64,000 bases of DNA from Primula veris (Eukaryota; Streptophyta; Magnoliopsida; Ericales; Primulaceae): assembly GCA_963682055.1 (NCBI GenBank), contig OY821745.1:28455342-28519341 (forward strand). The letters run 5' to 3'. Position 1 is the first letter of the stretch. The number at the start of each line of letters is the position of its first letter. Under the pieces are notes generated by a model. The model was given only the letters and a program-made list of their open reading frames with translations, did not search any database and was not told the DNA's origin. A program made the position numbers and the translations under genes. Positions 24,401 through 34,198 of this stretch are shown here, piece after piece.

Positions 24401-26750
24401 AAGTTAATTGCAGCACTCCTTATCCCATAGAAGGTCAGCTTTCTTATGATAATGTTTCTGTTTCTCATAAAATATTCTGTTTATCAGTTGATGCTGAAAA
24501 GGAACCTACTAATTTTGGTATAGCTTCTAAGAACTCTAAATGGGTTATGGCTATGAAAGATGAAATAAAGGCTCTTGACACTAATAAGACCTGGTCTATA
24601 GTTGATTTGCCTAAAGGAAAAGTACCCATAGGGTGTAAGTGGGTGTATAAGATCAAACATAAAGCTGATGGGAGCATAGAAAGGTATAAGGCTAGGTTGG
24701 TAGCAAAGGGGTATACTCAGTTAGAAGGGATTGATTTTGAAGAAACTTTTAGTCAAGTGGCAAAGATGACCACAGTTAGGACATTATTTGCAGTAGCAGC
24801 TGCTAAGGGGTGGTGTTTACATCAATTAGATGTTAGCAATGCTTTCCTACATGGAGAGTTGAATGAGGAAGTGTACATGAAGTTGCCACCTGGCTTTGAT
24901 ATTGAGGGGGTGAACAAAATCTGTAAACTACACAAATCTTTATATGGGCTCAAACAGGCTAGCAGACAGTGGTTTACTAAGCTCTCTACAGCTTTACTAG
25001 CTTTTGGTTTTGTTCAATCTTATGCAGATAATTCTTTGTTTACTTTCACTGATGGTAATGATTTTCTAGTGCTTTTAGTTTATGTGGATGACATAATCCT
25101 TGCAAGTGCTAAAAATGACTTAATACTTGGAGCACATTGTTTTTTAAACAAGGAATTTCACCTCAAAGATCTTGGCCCAGTCAAATATTTTTTGGGACTT
25201 GAGATTGCAAGGTCAAATAGTGGGATTTCTATTTGTCAAAGAAAATTCACTCTAGAGCTTCTTGAAGAAGCAGGATTATTGGGTTGTAAACCAGTGGAAT
25301 TTCCTATGGATTCAAAGTTAAAACTAAGCAAAAGTGATAGTCCTAAGTTGGTAGATGCAGAACCTTATAGAAGAATGGTTGGTAAGTTACTCTACTTGAC
25401 AATCACTAGACCAGACATTACTTATGCAGTTGGTTGCTTGAGCCAGTTTGTTAGCCTGCCTTGTCAAAGTCATTTGGATGCTGCATTTAGAGTCATTAGA
25501 TATCTAAAGAAGAGCCCTGCACAAGGACTATTTTTCCCTACAGTTAATGAACTCACACTTAAAGGTTTTTGTGATTCAGACTGGGCTTCTTGTGTTGATA
25601 CAAGGAGATCTGTATCTGGATATTGTGTGTTTTTAGGTGATGCTCTAGTTTCTTGGAAGAGTAAGAAACAAGGTGTGGTTTCAAGAAGTTTTGCTGAAGC
25701 AGAATATAGAGCCATGGCCATAGCTAGTTGTGAGTTTGTTTGGTTAAAACAGCTTCTTCAGGATTTGGGTATAATTTTACATAAACCTGGTGTTCTGTTT
25801 AGTGATAGTAATTCTGCCTTAGCATTGGCTGCTAATCCTGTTCATCATGCTCGTACTAAGCATGTGGAAATAGATTGCCACTTCATTCGAGAAAAAGTAT
25901 CTCAAGGAATTCTGCATCTTCTTCATGTTTACACTACCCATCAAGTTGCAGACTTGTTTACCAAGCCTTTGGGGTCTCACCAGTTCCATTTTCTGGTGTC
26001 CAAGTTGGGTGTACTTGACTTGTACACTCCATCTTGAGGGGGTGTATTGAAATAGACATAGTGTTTGTACTTATTTGTTTCTTTGTACAAACTATAAGAC
26101 CTAATAAGTTTCGGTGTTTGTTATGTTTCTGTCATATTCTGTAATAGTGGTACCATTGCTGTAAATAGTTTTGTAGTCTGTTAAATGGTCTACGTGCCAA
26201 TGCTTGATTGGCCCAGGCAATCATTAGCTAACCAATACTGTATAAATATCTGTAAACAGTGATGATTAGCAGTTAATAGAGAATTAGCAATTGCTCATTT
26301 CTCTCTCTATATTCGATATTTTCTCAGAAACTAAACCAAAATAAGGCAAAAAGCACAATCTCGTCCAAGAGAAATATTAGAAACCGTAAAAGAAACAATA
26401 CAGCAAATAAGTACATACTACACACACTGCATATGTATGTCCATATATGCTATCTATTGAGGTATCCCATGGATGCTATATTTTCCTCATCTCTAACCAG
26501 ATTACATATATACATAAGAGCAAACTCGAAGAAGAAAAAAACCTGAATAAGGCAATCAACTAAATTTCATCGAAACCAACATTCATAAAACGCTAAAATA
26601 TCTCTCTCTCCGGGTAATGGACTGAACCCAAATAAAGCAACCAACTGGAAATTTAATTGAAACCCAAAATTAGAAACCCTATAGAGAAATAATATTGACA
26701 ACGATTACAACTACATACTACATACTGCATAAATTGAATATACATATGTG

Positions 26751-26788
<38 letters not shown>

Positions 26789-29700
26789 GTATATTATACC
26801 TGGTGAGAATTTAAGCAAAACCCACAATTAGAAACCTTAAAAGAAACAATCTTTACAACAAGTACAACTGCATACTACATAAACTGCATATACAAGTGTG
26901 TGTGTGTATTATATACATACATAAATGTATGTATGTATAAATGTTTGTACATATAAATGTATGTGTATTAAACCTGGTGAGAAATTAATCAAAACCCACA
27001 ATTAAAAACTCATAAAAGAAACAATCTTTACAACAATTACATCCTCTACACACACACTCACACATAAATCTAAAGGAAAATTACCAAAACATACAACTAT
27101 TTTAAACTAATTACCAAAAAATTATACCCCAACACTTTATTCCCAAAACATACAACTAATTAAAATTATAAATAATAAATCATTTCTATTTTTGTTATCT
27201 CTCTCTCTCTCTCAAAAACAAGAGAGATATTTTTTGGATGGTAAAAAACAAAATATGGTAAAAAAACAAAAAAACTACAAAATATACCCAAAAATATGGT
27301 AAAAAACAAGAAAATTATAAAATTATAAAAAAAAATGAAAAAAATTCTAAAAAGTCGAAAATTCAAAAAAACCCAAAATATGCTGAAAAAACTTTTAAAA
27401 AAGTCGGTAACCGAAAAAACCCAAAAAATATCCAAAATCACAAAAAAATGAAAAAAGTTCAAAAAAGTCGAGAACCCGAAAAAACCCAAAAAAGGCTGGA
27501 AAAACCTTTTAACAAGTCGGGAACCCGAAAAAGCCCAAAAAATGGTTAAAAAAAGTATTGTGTATGTCTGTATTGCGTATTTCCGTATTAAAAAACATGT
27601 ATAAATTGTGTGTTATGTATGCATGTATTAAATAACATGTATAAATAATGTATTGTGTATGCCCGTATTAAAAAACATGTATAAATTATGTATTGTGTAT
27701 GACTGTATAAATTATGTATTGTGTATGTTGAAAAAACTTTTAAAAAAGTCGGTAACCGAAAAAACCCAAAAAATTGGTAGAAAAACCCAAAAAATATCCA
27801 AAATCACAAAAATGAAAAAAGTTCAAAAAAGTCGGGAACTCGAAAAAGCCCAAAAAATGGTTAAAAAAGTAGTATTGTGTATGTCTGTATTGCGTATTTC
27901 CGTATTAAAAACATGTATAAATTGTGTGTTGTGTATGCATGTATTAAATAACATGTATAAATAATGTATTGTGTACGCCCGTATTAAAAAACATGTATAA
28001 ATTATGTATTGTGTATGTCTGTATTAAAGAGTATGTATAAATAGTGTATTGTGTATGCCCGTATTAAAAAGACATGTATAAACTGTGTATTGTGTATGTT
28101 TGTATTAAATAGCATGTATAAATAATATTTTGTGCATGCATGTATTAAAAAATATATATAAACTGTGTATTGTGTATGTCTGTATTAAAGAGCATGTATA
28201 AAATATGTATTGTGTATGCATGTATTAAAGAGCATGTATAAATAGTGTTTTGTATATGTCCGTATTAAAAAACATGTATAAACTGTGTATTGTGTATGTC
28301 TGTATTAAAAAGCATGCATAAATAATGTATTGTGTATGCCCGTATTAAAAAAACATGTATAAAAATTGTGTATTGTGTGTGCCTGTATTAAAGAGCATGT
28401 ATAAAATATGTATTATGTATGACTGTATTAAAGAGCATGTATAAATAGTGTATTGTGTATGCATGTATTAAAAAACAAGTATAACAATGTATTGTGTATG
28501 CCTGTATTGCGTATTCCCGTATTAAAAAACATGTATAAATTATGTGTTGTGTATGCATGTATTAAATAAAATGTATAAATAATGTATTGTGTATGCCCGT
28601 ATTAAAAAACATGTATAAACTATGTATTGTGTATGCATGTATTAAAGAGCATGTATAAAAAGTGTATTGTGTATGCATAATAAGAAAAACATAAAAAATG
28701 GACAGTGTCAAAGGATACATAATGTATTGTGTATGACTGTATTAAAAAACGTGTATAAACAATGTATTGTGTATGCATATATTAAAAAGCATGTATAAAA
28801 TATGTGTTGTGTATGTCTGTATTAAAGAGCATGCATAAATAGTGTATTGTGTATGCCCGTATTAAAATACATGTATAAACCGTGTACTGTGTATGTCTGT
28901 ATTAAAGAGCATGTATAAATAATGTATTTGTGTATGCCCGTATTAAAAAAATGTGTATAAATAATGATTTTTTTCTTTCTTTATCTTTCTTTAAAAATAG
29001 TTCAATCTTCTTCTCCGATCAGTTCACAAGTCTCTATCCGACTTCAATCTTCTTCTCCGATCAATTCACAGGTCTCGGTATTGTCTTCTCCGATCAGTTT
29101 ATCCGTCAATTTTCGGTTATTTTGATCGTCATCTTCAACAATTCACTGGGCAATATGTGTCAATTTTCTCGTAAATAGTCATAAGTTCATCCGTCAATTT
29201 TCGAGTTATTTTTTTATTTTTTAAAAATTATTGTAATTAAATTTATATACTTAATAATAATTTGGCCGCATTTGGCTAAAAGTGATGTGTTGTTGACATA
29301 TTCTATTCCTCGATATGAAATGTTTTTTTAATACGGGCATACACAATACACTATTTATACATACTCTTTAATACAGGCATACACTACACAATTTATAAAT
29401 TTTTTTAATACGGGCATACACAATACATTATTTATACATGTTATTTAATACATGCATACACAACACACAATTTATACATGTTTTTAATACGGAAATACGC
29501 AATACAGACATACACAATACTTTTTTTAAACATTTTTTGGGCTTTTTCGGGTTCCCGACTTTTTTGAACTTTTTTCATTTTTTTGTGATTTTGGATATTT
29601 TTTGGGTTTTTTCGGTTACCGACTTTTTTAAAAGTTTTTTCAGCATACACAATACATAATTTATACAGGCATACACAATACATAATTTATACATGTTTTT

Positions 29701-31270
29701 TTAATACGGGCATACACAATACATTATTTATACATGTTATTTAATACATGCATACACAACACACAATTTATACATATTTTTAATACGGAAATACGCAATA
29801 CAGACATACACAATACTTTTTTTAACCATTTTTTGGACTTTTTCGGGTTCCCGACTTGTTAAAAGGTTTTTCCAGCCTTTTTTGAGTTTTTTCGGGTTCT
29901 CGACTTTTTTGAACTTTTTTCATTTTTTTGTGATTTTGGATATTTTTTGGGTTTTTCGGTTACCGACTTTTTTAAAAGCTTTTTCAGCATATTTTGGGTC
30001 TTTTTGAATTTTCGACTTTTTAGAACTTTTTTCATTTTTTTTTGTAATTTTGTAATTTTCTTATTTTTTTTTTGTTTTTTACCATATGTTTGGGCTTTTT
30101 TCGGGTTCTCGACTTTTCTGAACTTTATTTTTATATATTTTTATGAATTTGGATTTTTCTTTAGTTTTTTTTTTATTTTTTGCTACTTTTTTGGAGTTTT
30201 TTCGGGTTCCCGACTTTTTAAACGTTTTTTCAGCACTTTTTTGGTTTTTTCGGGTTCTCGATTTTTGTGAACTTTTTTCATTCTTTTTGTGATTTTGGAT
30301 TTTTCTTTGTTTTTTTACTTTTTTTAACCATTTTTTGGGCTTTTTCGGGTTCCCGACTTTTTAAAAGGTTTTTCCAGCCTTTTTTGGGTTTTTTCGGATT
30401 CTCGACTTTTTTGAACTTTTTTCATTTTTTTGTGAATTTGGATTTTTATTGGTTTTTTTTATTTTTTAACATTTTTTTGGATTTTTTCGGGTTCCCGATT
30501 TTTTTAAAGTTTTTTTCAGCATTTTTTTGGTTTTTTCGGGTTTTCGACTTTTTTGAACTTTTTTTATTTTTTGTTGTAATTTTATTTTTTTCGGTTTAGA
30601 AATCATTTTAACATTAAATGAGGTATTATTTTATGGGGAAAAAAATGATATTTAGAAAGAGAGAGGAGAGAGAAGAGGAAGATAAATTTTTTGGTAGGTA
30701 AGGAGAAATATATATTTTTTTCTATTTTGCGTCAATTGTATGTTTTGATAATAATTTGTTTGGGTCGTATATTTTGGTAATATTTCATAACACATTGTAT
30801 GTTTTGGGAATCGACCCTTTTAACCCAAAATTAGAAACCCTAAAAGGAAACAACCTGTCTGTGTGTGTGTGTGAAGTGTGTATATATATATATATGTATA
30901 TATATGTGTGTGTACATTATACCAGGTAGAAATTTAATCAAAACCCACAATTAGAAATCCTTAAAAGAAACAATATTTACAACAAATACATCATCTACAC
31001 ACACACACACATGTATGCATATAATACCTGGTGAATGTTGGTGTACGAAAACTCTTCCTTGAGCAACGGCACAATCTTTTCAAGATAAGCAGTTTTCAAC
31101 CGACTGGTCTTCTCTGCCTCCGTCTTCTCCACCAAAACTATCTCCGACTCCGCCTTCACCACTATCCTCCCTCTAGGGCTCATCCGCACGAAGCTCCGAT
31201 GACTGAACATTGGTAGCTTGCCATGAAATGCTGACGTGGACGAGCTCAGTATCGCTGGAGAAGCCATCAT
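18421..31270 (-). CDS. RPL5: 50S ribosomal protein L5, chloroplastic (uL5c)
   Basis: Three exons give 259 residues: 31028-31270, 19735-19935 and 18421-18756. Two ATGs are adjacent at 31270 and 31267; either may start. Residues 1 to about 40 (Ser/Arg-rich) look like a transit peptide. The mature protein follows family order: YTNIHQ then [96 protein letters not shown] and a basic tail. uL5 binds 5S rRNA in the central protuberance of the large subunit. Intron 1 is 11,092 bp and holds a copia element, a large inverted repeat and copies of the donor region; intron 2 is 978 bp. The frame is intact, so the gene works if the long intron is spliced. Confidence 0.93.
21134..21427 (+). repeat. 5' LTR of the copia element
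   Basis: 294 bp, ending TTTTCTCA. It should begin TGTATTG as the 3' LTR does, but the sequence next to the GAAAC duplication reads TATTG, so two terminal bases are lost. A TATA-like TGTATAAATATC near 21329 probably drives the element. It has an extra 12 bases near 21375 compared with the 3' LTR. Confidence 0.92.
21428..21439 (+). other. Primer binding site, initiator tRNA-Met type
   Basis: TGGTATCAGAGC directly follows the LTR. This is the classic plant copia site complementary to the 3' end of tRNA-iMet, from which minus-strand DNA synthesis starts. Confidence 0.92.
21668..22314 (+). pseudogene. Broken gag region of the copia element
   Basis: The start is at 21668 (MAPSSSPNG). An N-terminal gag motif, [20 protein letters not shown], is followed by a tandem duplication of 32 bp (21821-21852 repeated at 21853-21884), which throws the frame. 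In the shifted frame the normal gag continues: [37 protein letters not shown] and LKTIWNDL, then a TGA at 22312-22314 separates it from the downstream frame. Both lesions would stop a full Gag-Pol product. A C-to-T change of CGA could explain the stop (inference). Confidence 0.85.
22315..26037 (+). CDS. Copia polyprotein: gag end, protease, integrase, reverse transcriptase, RNase H
   Basis: An open frame of 1240 codons, in the same frame as the end of gag. Seen in order: end of gag ([14 protein letters not shown]); CCHC knuckle C85-C88-H93-C98; protease DTG at 196-198, with Val where Ala is usual; integrase zinc motif H320, H325, C349, C352; integrase core D379, D442, E475; reverse transcriptase with [11 protein letters not shown] and YVDD at 923-926; RNase H with CDSDWA near 1086 and [11 protein letters not shown]; and a C-terminal [14 protein letters not shown]. 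In the family one long ORF makes all proteins, so this frame lacks its natural start and is probably expressed poorly if at all. Catalytic residues look intact, so the protein would be active if made. Confidence 0.92.
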   Translation: MIFLMGLNESYSGVRGHILMMKPVPTISEVYNMVKQEEKQRSVGFNGKGMNENIAMLVEKPEVHQTAQVAYGNRNQRDQRSLLKCSYCGGVKHTKEKCWKLHGYPPNWKPRGNYGNNNVPTAHLATTSDQPMTQGQFQQLCTLFHSNMKISPNEASLVDSPAANLVYKGESSGIISSPLVLTAMNDAEFGHKWVIDTGVSEYMVNSMSYFTDITGIHNSQVILPNGSKAIVTHIGTVKFKTGLSLYNVLCVPSFGFNLISVSRLTEQSNCYLNFHTHKCVIQDLNSGKMIGEAHQSRGLYFLKDVMDKSSILVLSAILWHKRLGHPYKQSMCLLNKELSLKNNVEIDPCDVCHYAKQHRLPFPISSIHSDAVFHIVHMDIWGPYCKTTIGHYSYFLTVVDDYSICTWVFLMRNKSEVSTVIQNFYEMVFTQYSKKIRILRSDNGPEFNLSNFYNEKGMLHQTSCVETPQQNGVVERKHQDLLNKAKAFRFQANLPINFWGDCVLAAAHVINRLPTLLLKGKCPFEVLNGTAPVYDQLKVLGCLCYATTLARDRKKLDSRARKCIFLGYAFGSKGYKLMNLVTKEIFISRDVVFYEDVFPYKESRKENSTMFPSFILTNEELVSSDLNTHNDHTTQNNHSEQVDQNIVHSSPSRNDVTEEVIVPSPPVFVPRQSERVKKRPAILDNFHCPTLSTSGKVNCSTPYPIEGQLSYDNVSVSHKIFCLSVDAEKEPTNFGIASKNSKWVMAMKDEIKALDTNKTWSIVDLPKGKVPIGCKWVYKIKHKADGSIERYKARLVAKGYTQLEGIDFEETFSQVAKMTTVRTLFAVAAAKGWCLHQLDVSNAFLHGELNEEVYMKLPPGFDIEGVNKICKLHKSLYGLKQASRQWFTKLSTALLAFGFVQSYADNSLFTFTDGNDFLVLLVYVDDIILASAKNDLILGAHCFLNKEFHLKDLGPVKYFLGLEIARSNSGISICQRKFTLELLEEAGLLGCKPVEFPMDSKLKLSKSDSPKLVDAEPYRRMVGKLLYLTITRPDITYAVGCLSQFVSLPCQSHLDAAFRVIRYLKKSPAQGLFFPTVNELTLKGFCDSDWASCVDTRRSVSGYCVFLGDALVSWKSKKQGVVSRSFAEAEYRAMAIASCEFVWLKQLLQDLGIILHKPGVLFSDSNSALALAANPVHHARTKHVEIDCHFIREKVSQGILHLLHVYTTHQVADLFTKPLGSHQFHFLVSKLGVLDLYTPS
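26035..26042 (+). other. Polypurine tract of the copia element
   Basis: TGAGGGGG immediately before the 3' LTR (TGTATTG). It primes plus-strand DNA synthesis and overlaps the stop codon of the polyprotein frame. Confidence 0.85.
26043..26326 (+). repeat. 3' LTR of the copia element
   Basis: 284 bp with canonical TG and CA ends, followed by the GAAAC duplication. It matches the 5' LTR except for 8 substitutions, the 12-bp indel and the 2 terminal bases. Confidence 0.93.
26332..27071 (-). repeat. Tandem repeats in L5 intron 1 containing copies of its 5' splice site
   Basis: Units of roughly 120-190 bp contain CAAAACCCACAATTAGAAAC, TTAAAAGAAACAATCTTTAC and AC/TG/TA-rich tails. Copies lie near 26340, 26650, 26810 and 26980, and two more at 30820-31020 beyond the inverted repeat. 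On the minus strand several units read TCTCACCAG then GTATAAT or GTTTAAT (donor-like sites at about 26799 and 26973, and a weaker one at 30922), close to the true exon-1 end TTCACCAG then GTATTAT at 31027. TAACCAGATTACATATATAC also occurs on both sides of the copia element (about 21096 and 26497), so it landed inside the array. Confidence 0.75.
27547..28965 (+). repeat. Array of about 35 copies of a 40-bp unit
   Basis: The repeated unit is GTATTAAAAAACATGTATAA followed by ATTATGTATTGTGTATGCCC, with point changes and small indels. It is interrupted once by the CCGAAAAAACCC-type block at 27729-27868. Five to ten inverted copies lie in the right arm (29326-29525 and 29645-29820). There are no spacers, so it is not CRISPR-like. 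Confidence 0.9.
28966..29325. other. Non-repetitive loop between the inverted arms
   Basis: It contains CTTCTTCTCCGATCAGTTCA and two related copies (near 29010, 29048 and 29084), then AT-rich sequence to 29325. Its base content differs from the arms and resembles a plant 5' UTR. It may be a captured host fragment; origin unknown. Confidence 0.5.
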
Positions 31271-33400
31271 TTTCTATCTCTAAATATATTATTGTATGTA
31301 TTGTGTATCTATATATTTCTATCTTTCTGTCTAAAAGTCTGGATAAATGGATTAATAAGCTGAATAAGTGAAGAAGATAGAGTGGATACATGTTTTGATT
31401 AATTACATTATAGTCCTAATTGTTTGAAATTAAATTCGTGATAAAATATTCATTATTTCATTAATAATAATATGAATTCCAATCGACCTTATTACAACAG
31501 AATAATTCAAATTACATTTTGTATTTCTATCACGTAACATTATTGCATTACCTTTATGTTTTTATTGATGAATTATTATTAAAAAAACTAATTGTAATAA
31601 ATATCTCACATGTTTAACCAATTGCCCCCCCCCCACCAAAAAAAAAAAACTTTTCCATTGTCCTTTTAGTAATATTATCGGTTTTGTGAGACTGTGGAGG
31701 ACCGCATGACTTCGATCGTATCGGTGTACTTTTGATTATTTTTTGTTTCAATTCGGACACAAACATTTAAGGAAAAGTGTTGACGGGTTGTTCATGGTTT
31801 GATAGTTTCGATATTAGAAATATTGTTTGAATCCATTAGATATCTATCGTTAAACCGACGCGTAAAATTGAATAGTCGCTCGTATGGTTTTTTTTTTAGT
31901 TTCCAATGATTATGTGTGCTAATTATGACTACATTGACTAAAAAAAATATGAGCATGGGCTTTGTTTTGTTTTACTATTATTGTGGGACTCGGTTTTGTG
32001 GAATTTTCAAGGTTACGTAGTCCCTGATATTATGAATTTTGATGATTGTATTTAAACAAATGTTAACTTGTTAATGTTCAATAATGTAGTGAGGTTGCTA
32101 ATTAATAACACTATATTAGGAGCTGGTTACCCACTTTGTGGGCGTCAAATATCGAACACTATCGGTGAACGCGATATAATATTTCCCAGCCACTTAGATC
32201 AATCACCTTCCCCGGAGTGACAATTCTATATACTTTTGCCTACAAGTTAAATGTGGAATTGTTGAAACTTTACTAAAAAGGAGGGATACCGTCAAGCTGC
32301 TATCAAGCCAAACCTCTGATTTGCATAGTTCGTTTTAACGATAAAGTCTTAGTTTCTTGTCACTCCGGAATGACGACGACCATATACACTCCCTTAAAAA
32401 ATCGTCGGTAAAATTAGTGAAGGAAACAAGATTAGGAGATATTAGTCTACACCAGAATTTAGTAGGCAATCAATGTTGATATTTTTGTACCAAACGTAAT
32501 ATCACTTAACAATTTTATATTTTTATCTATGATTCTATATGCATGAAGCGGTTGCGTTTGGTCTAATATACATTTAATATCATGAGTTCAAAACAAATGT
32601 CACAACGACATTACTCACTTTCTAAATGTCGTCTTCTCCCACTCCACGAATTTCGCAACACAATTTCGTAAACCTCTAATAAACTTCTTCAGCTAGCTTA
32701 TCCAACGAGGCTTTAATGAGTTTCAACTAGCATGCAGTGGAGTTCATACAAGTTGATGTTCTATCTTTCGACACGTTCTGATAGCATATTTGCGGTAAAC
32801 TTCAATATCTCGGGAAATTCTCCATCAAAAGTCTTTATCCTTCAAACTCTGACGGTCGCGTGACGGTTAGTTGTAGAGCCCCAACATTTATTTTATAGTA
32901 TCTATTAAAATATTTTTTGAGTTTTGCTACATCAAATCAATTATCGATTGACCACAATAGGTTGTATAACGTGATCAACACGTTATATACCACACTCAGT
33001 ACCAAAACACAAACTCTTAACATCAAATAGTCATGATCATAGTTGTCAGTTAGAGAAACGAGAGGGGAAAAAAAAATGAAATACGATTAAGCGTAAAAAA
33101 ACGAAACAAACCTAAACTTTACATGTGAGATAACAACAATTAAACCGATGATCACAATCTTCTAAATTGAAAACAAGTTTCCCGATAACTATGAACGGAA
33201 CCCTGAATGGTTAAACCATTGTTAATAAAATACTATAAAAAGATCAAACTTCCTAAATTTGGGTGCTTTATTGTTGTGTTGTACCAAATTATAAATAGTT
33301 TCGAGTTATATATTATTACCTCAAATGTACTTGGACAAAATACTCATATCCCCAAACCTCAAAGTACCCTTCTTTTATATATAATATATAATATATATCT
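31271..33400. other. Divergent promoter region between plastid L5 and the CBE1-like gene
   Basis: The two genes start away from each other. The L5 5' UTR should lie at 31271-31400 (CT/TA-rich). The CBE1-like transcript probably starts near 33390, at the CT run and TATATAATATATAATATATA stretch. Between them is AT-rich DNA with no recognised gene. Confidence 0.55.
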
Positions 33401-33487
33401 CTCTCTCTCTCTCTTATTTTTAATCAACTATCGTTTTCTTCTCTCAATTTCATTTGTAAGATCAAATCCCAAAATCCCAATATTATC

Positions 33488-33493
<6 letters not shown>

Positions 33494-33527
<34 letters not shown>
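33494..33527. repeat. AT microsatellite in the 5' leader of the CBE1-like gene
   Basis: A run of AT/TA dinucleotides within the predicted 5' UTR. Likely polymorphic. Confidence 0.85.
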
Positions 33528-33533
<6 letters not shown>

Positions 33534-33575
33534 CTTATATGTATATGCATATTAGTTTATGATTCTTCGATCCAG

Positions 33576-34197
33576 GTAAAATCAAAACCCTAATTTGGTG
33601 TAACAAATGAGAAACCCTAGATAATTTTGAACCCAATTCTTTTTTTTATCTATCTCTTATGGATTGATGATCTATGTACATGTTATGAATTCAATTCTTG
33701 GATTTTAATCGGTTTGTTATTTTCAAGGTTGAACCTTTATGAAATGGGTAGTTAGAAAAATCAAGAAAAAAGATTGTTGTTTTTTTCTAGAGAATTTTGA
33801 CTAGTTTGTTGGGTTCTTGTTGAATTTTGATGAAATGGGTAGTTAGATAATCGAGAAAAAATTCGTTGTAGATTGAGATGGATGATAGATCTGTGTAATA
33901 CCCGAGCTGAATTTTTGTATCTTGTTAAAACCTCGTTTGTTACGTGGTGTTAAGAATTGAATTCTTTTAAGTGAAATCGAGGGTGTTTTTAGATTTATGT
34001 AGCGAGAGAATTAGGGAATTCAAACGTGTTGTTAACGATACAATTGATACAGTTTTCGGTTAGTAACATTTCCTAGTGTTGCCAAGAGGTCGTTTTTGTC
34101 GTATTGAATTGAGGGTATAATAGGGACAGAGTTAGTGAGACAATTAGGGACAAAAAGCGCGACCTTGGACGCGGGAATACATTCATCAGATTTACAG
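33576..34197 (+). other. Probable 5'-UTR intron of the CBE1-like gene
   Basis: A donor CCAG-GTAAAATC at 33575/33576 and an acceptor TTTACAG at 34197, one base before the ATG. Leader introns of this kind are common in plant housekeeping genes. Inferred from consensus sites only. Confidence 0.6.
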
Positions 34198-34198
34198 A

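Larger units (their letters stand above)
21129..26331 (+). mobile_element. Ty1/copia LTR retrotransposon in L5 intron 1, antisense to the host gene
   Basis: A full-length element of about 5.2 kb, 21134-26326, flanked by the 5-bp target duplication GAAAC (21129-21133 and 26327-26331). Order: 5' LTR, tRNA-Met primer site, gag, protease, integrase, reverse transcriptase, RNase H, purine tract, 3' LTR. Integrase before reverse transcriptase defines the copia superfamily. Short LTRs and the gag type suggest a RE1-like lineage (inference). Gag is broken by a 32-bp tandem duplication and a stop codon, while the rest is open. LTRs differ by 8 substitutions over about 282 aligned bases plus a 12-bp indel, so insertion is fairly recent but not new. 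Confidence 0.95.
27072..30820. repeat. Large inverted repeat built of tandem arrays (foldback or MULE-like element)
   Basis: The left arm (27072 to about 28965) and right arm (about 29326 to 30820) are inverted copies around a central 360 bp. The outer ends are AAAGGAAAATTACCAAAACATACAA and the complement of AAAGGGTCGATTCCCAAAAC, related but imperfect. Both arms mix two tandem units: a 40-mer (TATGTATTGTGTATGCCCGT and TTAAAAAACATGTATAAA) and a block with GGGTTCCCGACTTTTT, CTTTTTTCATTTTTTTGTGA and CCAGC. No clean target duplication and no transposase seen. Open frames here are low-complexity artefacts. Confidence 0.85.

Noticed and set aside
27547..28965. CRISPR-like array of 40-bp direct repeats
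   Set aside because: The repeats are adjacent without unique spacers, diverged, and in plant nuclear DNA; this is a minisatellite.
27166..30599. Several Phe/Lys-rich open frames of about 80-110 codons in the repeat arrays
   Set aside because: They are translations of low-complexity tandem repeats on both strands, with no domain or conserved motif.
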